Below, one piece after another: positions 12,335-19,845 of a stretch of 64,000 nucleotides of DNA. The first letter of the stretch is position 1. Each line of letters begins with the position of its first letter. This stretch comes from Bog-473 sp963828505 (GTDB lineage Bacteria > Actinomycetota > Acidimicrobiia > Acidimicrobiales > RAAP-2). The notes under the pieces were generated by a model. That model did no database searches and was not told where the DNA came from. It worked only from the letters and a program-made list of their open reading frames with translations. The stretch spans positions 1-64,000 of the forward strand of contig CAWHFM010000007.1 of assembly GCA_963828505.1 (NCBI GenBank), given 5' to 3'. The position numbers were made by a program, and so were the translations under genes.

Positions 12335-13522
12335 CTAGCGCCCACCGCCGGCCCCGGCCACGTCCGGCAGGGCCGCCACCGACTCCAGTGATTCGTTGAG
12401 GATGGAGAGCGCCCGGTCGATCTCGTCGTCGCTCACGAGCAGCGGCGGTGCGAGGCGCACGGCGTCGGGCGACACCGCGTTGACGAGCAGACCGCGGGCA
12501 AGCGCATCAGCGGCCACCTCCCGGGCCACCGCTGCCTCGAGCTGCGCCGCCAGGAGGAGCCCGGCGCCCCGCACTGATACCACGCCGGGGAGCGCACCCA
12601 ATCCGGCGGCGAGACGGCGACCCTTCTCTCGCGCCCGGCGGCAGACGTCCTCGGCCTCCATGACCGCGAGGGTCGCCCGGGCGGCCGACAGGGCCAGCGG
12701 CTGGCCGCCGAAGGTCGAACCGTGGTCGCCCGGGCCGAACGCCGCCGCGACCTCGCCGCGTGCCCAGCACGCCCCGACGGGCATGCCGTTGCCGAGCGCC
12801 TTCGCCATGGTCACGACGTCCGGCCGGAGTCCCTGGGCCTGGAACGCGAACCAGTGTCCCGTCCGCCCCAGACCGGTCTGCACCTCGTCGAGCATGAGGA
12901 GAACGTTCCGTTCGGTGCACAGCGCCTGTACCGCGGCGAGGTAGTCGGAGCTCGGCACGACGACACCCCCTTCGCCCTGAAGCGGTTCGAGCAGAACGGC
13001 CGCCACCGTGGCGGGGTCGAGTACCTCTTCCAGCGCCTCGACGTCGTCGTATGGGACGTGCACGAACCCCTCGGGAAGAGGAAGGAACGGCGCGTGCTTC
13101 TCGGGTTGACCGGTCGCGGTCAGGGTGGCCAGGGTTCGCCCGTGAAACGAATTGTCGGCGCTCACCACGACGTGGCGGTTGCCGCCGGCCCAGCGCCGAG
13201 CCAGCTTCAGAGCGCACTCGTTCGCCTCGGCGCCGGAGTTGGTGAAGAAGACCTGTCCTCCCGCCTGTCCCGAACCGCCGTTCACCAGTCGATCGATGGT
13301 CTTGGCCACCTCGGGACCGAGCTCGTTCCCGTAGAGGTTGGAGACGTGGCACAAGGTCGCCGCCTGTTCGGCGATCGCCCGAGCCACCGTCGGGTGGGCA
13401 TGGCCGAGCGAGACGACAGCGAGCCCGGTGATGAAGTCCAGGTACTCCCGGCCCTCTTCGTCGAAGAGCACCGTCCCCTCCCCTCTCACGAAGGTGGCAG
13501 GAGGATCGGCGTACGTGCGCAT
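12335..13522 (-). CDS. argD: Acetylornithine aminotransferase
   Basis: This PLP-dependent class III aminotransferase converts N-acetylglutamate semialdehyde to acetylornithine. Family blocks are TNSGAEANECALKLAR, SFHGRTLATL, LLMLDEVQTGLGRTG and TMAKALGNGMPVG (PLP lysine). The start is uncertain: ATG at 13522 gives MRTYADPP, near the family N terminus, while GTG at 13552 overlaps the argB stop as GTGA, as elsewhere in this operon, and would add ten residues. Neither has a strong Shine-Dalgarno. Confidence 0.94.
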   Translation of the reverse strand: MRTYADPPATFVRGEGTVLFDEEGREYLDFITGLAVVSLGHAHPTVARAIAEQAATLCHVSNLYGNELGPEVAKTIDRLVNGGSGQAGGQVFFTNSGAEANECALKLARRWAGGNRHVVVSADNSFHGRTLATLTATGQPEKHAPFLPLPEGFVHVPYDDVEALEEVLDPATVAAVLLEPLQGEGGVVVPSSDYLAAVQALCTERNVLLMLDEVQTGLGRTGHWFAFQAQGLRPDVVTMAKALGNGMPVGACWARGEVAAAFGPGDHGSTFGGQPLALSAARATLAVMEAEDVCRRAREKGRRLAAGLGALPGVVSVRGAGLLLAAQLEAAVAREVAADALARGLLVNAVSPDAVRLAPPLLVSDDEIDRALSILNESLESVAALPDVAGAGGGR

Positions 13523-13548
13523 GAGCGCGCCGCGATCGGCTCTCCCGG

Positions 13549-14505
13549 TCACGGAAGGACCATGGTCCCGACCCCGGAGTCCGTGAAGAGCTCGAGCAAC
13601 AACGCGTGCGGCACCCGTCCGTCGAGGATGTGCGCCCGACCCACCCCGGCCCGCACGGCGCGGGCACACGCTTCGACCTTGGGCATCATGCCTCCCCGGG
13701 CGTTCCCGCTGCGGACGATCTCGTCGATCACGTCCAGCGACGCCTGGTGGATCACCGTCGCCGGGTCGTCGGCGACCACGCGGAGCCCCTCGATGTCGGT
13801 GAGGAAGATCAGCTTCTCGGCCTGAAGGGCCTCGGCGAGCGCGCCGGCCACCGTGTCGGCGTTGATGTTGTAGGCCTGACCCGACTCGTCCGCGCCGATG
13901 GTCGCCACCACCGGGATCAGACCTTCTGCCACGAGTCGCTGCAGCATGGTCGGATCCACGTCCGAGACGCTGCCGACGAACCCGAGGTCGACGTGACTCG
14001 GAGCGGCCGTGATCAGGTTGGCGTCCTCGCCCGACATGCCCACGGCCAGTGGTCCGTGCACGTTGATGGCCGAGACGATGTCCCTGTTCACCTTGCCGAC
14101 CAAGACCATGCGTGCGATGTCGAGGGTATCGGCGTCGGTGACACGTAGGCCGTTCCGGAATTCCGTCTCCTTGCCCAATCGGGCCATGAGCTCGCCGATC
14201 TGGGGCCCCCCGCCGTGGACGACGACCGGAAGGATGCCCACGGCGCGCATCAGCACGACGTCCTGCGCGAACGAGGCCAGGGGGTCCGCCGTCGCGGTGG
14301 CGCTCGGAGATGCCTCGCCGTCGGCCCCGGCTCCCGCGGCGTGCAAAACGTTGCCGCCGTACTTGACCACGACGACCTTGCCCCAAAACCGGCGGATGTA
14401 GGGCAGGGCCTCGACCAGCACGGACGCGGTTTTCGCCGCGGCCGCCCTCTGGGCCCGGGTCACCTTCGGTGGCACGGGCACCGCCCCCGACGCCTGCGTC
14501 GTCAC
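13549..14505 (-). CDS. argB: Acetylglutamate kinase
   Basis: It phosphorylates N-acetylglutamate and is often the arginine-feedback point. The amino-acid kinase fold is evident from VVVKYGGN, VVVHGGGPQIG, NINADTVAGALA and GGMMPKVEACARAV. A stretch of about 20 residues rich in Ala, Gly, Ser and Thr is inserted right after KYGGN, where relatives have a short loop with a few residues. The GTG start overlaps the argJ stop as GTGA. An N-terminal helix before KVVVVKYGG, typical of arginine-sensitive hexameric enzymes, is present, which suggests feedback inhibition. Confidence 0.95.
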   Translation of the reverse strand: MTTQASGAVPVPPKVTRAQRAAAAKTASVLVEALPYIRRFWGKVVVVKYGGNVLHAAGAGADGEASPSATATADPLASFAQDVVLMRAVGILPVVVHGGGPQIGELMARLGKETEFRNGLRVTDADTLDIARMVLVGKVNRDIVSAINVHGPLAVGMSGEDANLITAAPSHVDLGFVGSVSDVDPTMLQRLVAEGLIPVVATIGADESGQAYNINADTVAGALAEALQAEKLIFLTDIEGLRVVADDPATVIHQASLDVIDEIVRSGNARGGMMPKVEACARAVRAGVGRAHILDGRVPHALLLELFTDSGVGTMVLP

Positions 14506-15671
14506 GACGTCGTCCGGTTCTCGTCGATGTAGCCGTAGCCGAGGTCGGTCCCGAGCACCACGGCCTCGCCCGTCCCGAGGCCGAGGTCACACGTGATCTC
14601 GACGTGCCGGCCGCCCAGGTGCGCCGCCACGGCGCTCTCGTCGTGCCGTGCCGCCACACCGCCGGCGCAGACGACCACGCCACCGTAGGCCACCGACACG
14701 CGGTCGATGTCGAACGCGGTACCGGCCGATCCGAGCTCGGACACGACGCGTCCCCAGTACGGGTCCTCGCCGAAGAGCGAGCATTGCACCAACATGGAGT
14801 CGGCGACCTTGCGTGCGGCGGTATGGGCCGCCGTGTCGCTCTCGGCGCCGCGCACGTGCACGTGGGCCACCTTGGTCGCCCCTTCGGCGTCGTCCACCAT
14901 CTGCTCGGCCAACGAGCGACAGGCCTCGGTGAGCGCCTCGGTGAGCGCGGCCGGGCCGGGCGCTGCCGCCCGGCCGGAGGCGAGCACGAGAACCGTGTCG
15001 TTGGTCGAGGTGGATCCGTCCACGCTGATGGTGTTGAAGGAGGACGACACCGCTTGCTTCAGCGCCTTCTGCAGCGTCGGCGTGTCGACCGACGCGTCCG
15101 TGGTCACGACGGCCAACATCGTCGCCATGTTCGGCGCCAGCATCGCCGCCCCCTTCGCCATGCCGCCGACCGAGAAGCCCTCGGCGGAGACAACGATCTC
15201 TTTGGGCACGGTGTCGGTGGTCATGATCGCCCGCGCGGCACGCCCCGACGCGTCGGCGCTGTCGCCTCGACCGGCGACGATCTGTGCCACCTGCGGCTCG
15301 ACCAGGTCGATGGGGAACGGGATGCCGATGAGCCCGGTCTGGCACACCAGCACCTCTTGGGCCGTGACTCCGATCCCGGCGGCAACCGACGCGCACAGAC
15401 GTCGGGCGGCGTCTCGGCCCGATTGGCCGGTGGCGGCGTTGGCGTTGCCCGATGTGAGGATCACCCCCGAGGCGCGACCACCGCTGGCTTCGAGGTGGGC
15501 TCGGCTCACCTGGACCGGCGCCGCCGCGGCGAGATTGGAGGTGAAGACACCGGCCGCCGGCACGGGTCGGCCGTCGACCGTGGTCACGATGGCCATGTCG
15601 AGGGCCCCGTTCGCCTTGATGCCCGCGGACCCCCCAGCAGCCGCGAAACCGGCCGGAACGACGACACTCAC
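14502..15671 (-). CDS. argJ: Bifunctional glutamate N-acetyltransferase / ornithine acetyltransferase
   Basis: ArgJ recycles the acetyl group from acetylornithine to glutamate, allowing a cyclic arginine pathway. It is made as a precursor that cleaves itself before Thr184 in PNMATML, which is intact, and KGAAMLAPN precedes it. The GTG start at 15671 overlaps the argC stop as GTGA and gives VSVVVPAGF, the usual start of the family; the longer open frame upstream is not homologous. No separate argA or argE is in the window. Confidence 0.96.
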   Translation of the reverse strand: MSVVVPAGFAAAGGSAGIKANGALDMAIVTTVDGRPVPAAGVFTSNLAAAAPVQVSRAHLEASGGRASGVILTSGNANAATGQSGRDAARRLCASVAAGIGVTAQEVLVCQTGLIGIPFPIDLVEPQVAQIVAGRGDSADASGRAARAIMTTDTVPKEIVVSAEGFSVGGMAKGAAMLAPNMATMLAVVTTDASVDTPTLQKALKQAVSSSFNTISVDGSTSTNDTVLVLASGRAAAPGPAALTEALTEACRSLAEQMVDDAEGATKVAHVHVRGAESDTAAHTAARKVADSMLVQCSLFGEDPYWGRVVSELGSAGTAFDIDRVSVAYGGVVVCAGGVAARHDESAVAAHLGGRHVEITCDLGLGTGEAVVLGTDLGYGYIDENRTTS

Positions 15672-16687
15672 GGATAGAGCCCGACGAGAGGGAGCCCGGC
15701 CGTCTCGGCCAGGCCGAGACACACGTTGGCGCACTGAACGGCCTGGCCCGATGCGCCCTTGACCAGGTTGTCGAGGGCGCACAGCGCGACGACCCAGCCG
15801 GTCCGGGGGTCGACTCGAGCCGTGACGTGCGCGACGTTGGCACCGGCGGTGGCCTTGGTGGAGGGCGGCTCCGCGCCCACCACGACGAACGGCTCCGCGT
15901 CGTAGGCGTCGTGCAGCGCGCCCATGACGTCGTCCGTCCCGAGCTGGCGCGAGCCGGCGGGACGGGCGTAACAGGTGGCGAGGATGCCGCGCACCATGGG
16001 CGCCAGGTGGGGGGTGAAAAGGATCTGGGCACCGAGGGCCTGCTCCATCTCGGGGGTGTGCCGGTGGTTCAACAGCCCGTAGGCGACGAAGTCCTCGTCC
16101 ACCGTGCCGAAGTGGAGCGACTCCTTGGCGCCGCGGCCAGCACCCGAGACGCCCGAGGCGGCGTCCACGATGATCCCGCTCCGCTCGACCAACCCGCCGC
16201 GCACGAGCGGCGCCAGCGCGAGCGCGGCCGCGGTGGGATAGCACCCCGCCGCGGCCACGAGCGTGGCGCCGGGGAGGTCGTCCCGGAAGAGTTCGGGCAG
16301 CCCGTACACGGCCTCGTCCAGCAACGCCGGGGCGCTGTGCTCCGCGCCGTACCAGCGCGGGTACGACTCCGGGTCGCGCAGCCGGAAGTCTGCGGCGAGG
16401 TCCACGATGCAGCCCACCCGTCCCCGAAGGCTCGGGACGAGCGCCTGGGACTCCCCGTGCGGCAGCGCGCAGAAGACCAGGTCGAGACCGTCGAGGGCGT
16501 CGGAAGTGGTCTCTGCATAGGCGAGGCCCGGATAGGCGGCCCGAAGGGAAGGTGTGTGCTCGCCGACGAGCGCGCCAGCCTGCGAGCGGGCGGTGGCCAC
16601 GGCCACGTCGAACTCGGGGTGCGACGCCAGCAGCCTGAGGAGCTCGGCCCCCGTGTACCCGGACGCCCCGGTGATACCCACTTTCAT
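15668..16687 (-). CDS. argC: N-acetyl-gamma-glutamyl-phosphate reductase
   Basis: This NADPH-dependent reductase makes N-acetylglutamate semialdehyde. The nucleotide-binding motif GITGASGYTGAELLRLL is at residues 4-20, and the catalytic Cys149 lies in AAAGCYPTAAALAL. The NHRHTPEM and HLAPMVRGI blocks are family hallmarks. ATG at 16687 gives MKVGITG. No Shine-Dalgarno precedes it, and a -10-like TATATT ends 7 nt upstream, so the mRNA may be leaderless. It is the first gene of the arginine operon. Confidence 0.96.
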   Translation of the reverse strand: MKVGITGASGYTGAELLRLLASHPEFDVAVATARSQAGALVGEHTPSLRAAYPGLAYAETTSDALDGLDLVFCALPHGESQALVPSLRGRVGCIVDLAADFRLRDPESYPRWYGAEHSAPALLDEAVYGLPELFRDDLPGATLVAAAGCYPTAAALALAPLVRGGLVERSGIIVDAASGVSGAGRGAKESLHFGTVDEDFVAYGLLNHRHTPEMEQALGAQILFTPHLAPMVRGILATCYARPAGSRQLGTDDVMGALHDAYDAEPFVVVGAEPPSTKATAGANVAHVTARVDPRTGWVVALCALDNLVKGASGQAVQCANVCLGLAETAGLPLVGLYP

Positions 16688-16722
16688 CGCATCAATATAC
16701 ACAAATTCGCATATTCATGCGA
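16687..16722 (-). promoter_or_regulatory. argC promoter with tandem ARG boxes
   Basis: TCGCATATTCATGCGA (16707-16722) is a perfect 6-4-6 palindrome, and a second, weaker copy starting TCGCATCAATATAC lies at 16687-16702, exactly 20 bp away (two helical turns). This double arrangement is typical of ArgR operators. TATATT on the minus strand (16699-16694) sits between them as a plausible -10 with its start point at the argC ATG. The operator would therefore block the promoter and the first codon. ArgR is encoded in the same operon. Confidence 0.65.
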
Positions 16723-16806
16723 AGATAGGCAAACTGCCGCCCGAGGGAGCTGGTGCGGCCGAAGTGATCCTCGACTGCCTCAACCGGTACTGCCAGGCCG
16801 ACTACT

Positions 16807-18522
16807 TCAGCTGGGACTGGTCGCGACCACCTTCGTGACCACCACCACCGGGATGGCACTGCCATTGTTGCCGGTGCCGTAGAAGACACCGTCGCCCAGC
16901 TGACCGAAAAAGCCGTAACCCCAACAGTCGACCCCGCCCGAGGAGAGGAGGGAGCAGAAGCCCGTTTCGTAATAGCCAAATCCGGCGCCCACCAGGCTCA
17001 CCACACCGCCGACGGTGCCACTGCCACCGACCCCGACCACCGACACCGGGACGGCGCTGCCCTCGAAGGCACCGTCGCCCATCTGCCCGCGATAACCCGC
17101 TCCCCAGCAGTCGACCCCGCCTGAGGTGAGGACGGAGCAGAAGCCGTTTTCATCGCCGCCGAGGCCGGCCACGCCGTCGAGGGTGCCGCTGCCACCGACG
17201 GCGAGCACCGCCACGGGGGCGGCGCTGCCTACGTTGCCTGTCTTGTAGTGGCTACCGTCGCCCAGCTCCCCGTCACGGCCAGCGCCCCAGCAGTCGACCC
17301 CGCCCGAGGTCAGGACCGCGCAATAGCTGCTGGCGTAGTAGAAGGGGTCGCCGGCCAGGCTCACCACGCCACCGAGGGTGCCGCTGCCACCGACACCCAG
17401 CACCGCCACGGGGACGGCACTACCACCGTCGAAGACGCCGTCGCCCAACTGGCCGTCACCGCCCATCCCAGCAGTCGACTCCGCCCGAGGTCAGGAGTCC
17501 GCAGGAACCGTTCGTGTTGTTGGCCAGGCTGGCCACCCCGCCCAAGGTGCCGCTGCCACCGACTCCCAACACCGCCACGGGGACGTCACTGCCCTGGTTG
17601 CCGGTGGTGTAGAAGATGCCGTCGCCCAGTTGGCCGGAATACCCCAGAGTCACCCGCCCGAGCAGGTCGCACTCGCCGCCCGAGATCAGGACGGCGCCGC
17701 CGAAGAGCCGCCGAGCTCACCGTGCGGTCCGCTCACCAGGCGCACCACGCCGGTAAGGGTCCCGCTGCCGCCGACTCCGAGCACCGGCACCGGGACGGCA
17801 CTGCCTTGGTAGGGGAGGTTGTAGATGACGCCGTTGCCGAGCTCACCGGCTTGGCCGTCTCCCCAGCAGTCGACTCCGCCTGTGGCGAGGACAGCGCAAT
17901 AACCGGAGGGGACGACAGAATCAGTTCCGTCGCTCACCAGACCCACCACGCCGCTGAGGGTGCCGCTGTCACCGACTCCCACCACTGCCTGCGGGAAGGC
18001 CCTCCTGTGGGTGGACGTCGAGGATGTGCTCGAGAGCTTGCCGTCGCCCAGCTCCCCTATCAGTCCCCGTCCCCAGCAGTCGACCCCGCCGGAGGTCAGG
18101 ACAGCGCAGTAACTGTTTCCGCCGCCCGCCAGGCTCACCACGCCGCCGAGAGGAGTCGTAACCACGAATTTGCTGCGACTCGTCGCCCTCCCCGCGGGCG
18201 TATCGACTCTGATGGCGCTCGTTGCCGCACCGGTTGGGACCTGCACCTCGACCTTGGTGGACTGATCAAGAACGACCGTGGCCGCGGTCCGGCCGAACAT
18301 CACGCTCGTGGCATCGGCCAGGTTGGTGCCCGAGATGGTGACGGTCGTAGCGACAGGTCCTTGCGTCGGGCTGAACCTACTGATCGCGGGCGACGGCGAC
18401 AGCGACGGAGACGAAGCTGATGACGGCGACGACACCGAAGCCGAAGCCGATGAGGAGAAGAGCGGGAGGAGACCGGCCGTTCCCGTGAGCACAGCGGCGG
18501 CCAAGAACGACTTGTAGGACAT
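16807..18522 (-). pseudogene. Secreted IPT/TIG plus seven-blade RCC1-repeat protein, frameshifted twice
   Basis: A signal peptide (MSYKSFLAAAVLTGTAGLL, ending ASASV) and a Ser/Pro linker lead into an IPT/TIG-type domain (ISRFSPTQGPVATTVTISG). Seven RCC1-like repeats follow with the core CAVLTSGGVDCWG then GELGDG, enough for one complete seven-blade propeller. The frame breaks twice: within about 17660-17700 the third repeat is scrambled, and at about 17467-17469 one C of a CCCC run is missing compared with sister repeats. The net frame is restored, so the C terminus is still encoded. It may be recently inactivated or an assembly artefact. Function is unknown; such proteins are usually extracellular ligand binders. 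Confidence 0.8.
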
Positions 18523-18603
18523 GCTCCATCCCCCGTGTCTGCTTTCGAACCAACGTTCGATTGAAGCACTTCGACCGCCGACACACAAGGAAACTCTGGG
18601 CGG

Positions 18604-18643
18604 CGGTGCCGAGTGCCGCCGTTCGTTGATCTCCAAGATCAAC
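18604..18643 (-). terminator. Candidate hairpins downstream of the GNAT gene
   Basis: GTTGATCT and AGATCAAC (18625-18643) form a perfect 8-bp stem with a 3-nt loop, and GGCGG/CCGCC pairing lies next to it. They follow the end of the GNAT gene on the minus strand and precede the RCC1 gene. No clear U tract is present. Confidence 0.3.
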
Positions 18644-18717
18644 TGGAAGACGGGTCGCAGGCGTGCGCGAACGTCGGCCAGCCGGCAAGGCTGGGTCGAC
18701 GGGCGAGGCCAGCCCGG

Positions 18718-19758
18718 TCAAGGAGTTCGGGGCTGCTCTGAAGTCCCGAGGTGTTTCTGCCAGAACATGCCGACGCCGGCGATCTCGAACCCGAGCATGT
18801 CGTTGACCGCGATCATCGGCGCGTTCTCCTGGGCGTTGCCCGTGCGAATCGTGCGCACCGCCGACGCACGTTCGGCCAGGAAGTCGAGGTTGGCGAGTTT
18901 GACGGCGAGGCCGAGACGGTGGCCGCGGTGCTCGGGATGGACCAGGGTGATGAGCTGCCAAGCCTGGCGCGGCGCGGCGGAGGAGAGCAGCAGCTCGGAG
19001 ACGGCCACGATGCGGCCGGACGGAATGTGCTGCGCCACCGCGGCGAGCTTCGACACCCCACGCTCCGCCCGCAACTCATCGCTTTCGCGCAACCGGTCGC
19101 GCGTCCAGACCTCCTCCTCCTTGTCCGCGTCGCCCGACGGCTCGTCGGTCGACATCCGGCGGAAGAGCTCGCACTCGTCATCGAGGTACTCGACGGGCCA
19201 CGGCGCCTCGAAGGTGAGCGTCCGGTAGTCGCCGGCGTGGCGCGACTGGGCCACCACCCGGCGGAGTTCTTCGATCCGAGCCGGGTCGACCGGGACGGCG
19301 AGGTCGCGGACGTTGCCCGGAAGCATCGCTTCGAAGCCGACCCTGGGCGCGAAGTGGAGCGAGGGGTCGTCCTGCGCCCGGTCCACAGGCACGTCGACGA
19401 TCGCGTTGAGGACCAGACGGCCGTCGGCCGACGCGAGACGACCCATCGCCTCGACGATCGCGGTCCCGACGCCGCGGCGCCGGTGGGCCGGGTGGACCGC
19501 GACCATGACCTCCGCGCTGTGGAGGTTGTCGCGCAGCGGCACCTCCATGGAGCCGCACCCCAGGATCGGGCCGCCCGTTTCGCTCGCGGCCAGGAGGTCG
19601 TAGCGCCGGTACCGGCCACGGTGACGAACGAACGCGCGGACGTCGCGCAGGGAGAATCCAGCGAGCCCGGGCCAGAGTTCTTCGTCGACCGCCTGCAAGA
19701 CGCCGTGCCACTCGGTCATCGCGGCGTCGTCGTCGGGACGGAGCAGTCGGACCTCCAC
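18718..19758 (-). CDS. Double-domain GNAT acetyltransferase
   Basis: The N-terminal half has the acetyl-CoA loop VHPAHRRRGVGTAIVEAMGR, typical of GNAT motif A. The C-terminal half repeats the fold with VHPEHRGHRLGLAVKLANL and ends in a FEIAG/FWQKHL strand. Two fused GNAT domains occur in mycothiol synthase MshD and related actinobacterial enzymes, but I see no specific MshD signature, so the substrate is left open. GTG at 19758 (VEVRLLRPDD) fits the fold start. It lies 87 nt downstream of pheT and breaks the usual pheT-argC adjacency. Confidence 0.82.
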   Translation of the reverse strand: MEVRLLRPDDDAAMTEWHGVLQAVDEELWPGLAGFSLRDVRAFVRHRGRYRRYDLLAASETGGPILGCGSMEVPLRDNLHSAEVMVAVHPAHRRRGVGTAIVEAMGRLASADGRLVLNAIVDVPVDRAQDDPSLHFAPRVGFEAMLPGNVRDLAVPVDPARIEELRRVVAQSRHAGDYRTLTFEAPWPVEYLDDECELFRRMSTDEPSGDADKEEEVWTRDRLRESDELRAERGVSKLAAVAQHIPSGRIVAVSELLLSSAAPRQAWQLITLVHPEHRGHRLGLAVKLANLDFLAERASAVRTIRTGNAQENAPMIAVNDMLGFEIAGVGMFWQKHLGTSEQPRTP

Positions 19759-19845
19759 GTGCCCACGATGCCACGCGGCGCCGGGTACGACGCGCCGAGC
19801 GCCGGCCCATGGTCGCGTCCCCACCGGGCCGCTGGAGAGCAAGAA

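Noticed and set aside
13552..14683. A much longer argD frame running through argB
   Set aside because: It is simply the argD frame staying open antisense-in-frame across argB; homology begins at about 13522.
16788..16806. Extension of the RCC1 gene past its stop into a further repeat
   Set aside because: Seven repeats already close the propeller, and no repeat core follows the stop.
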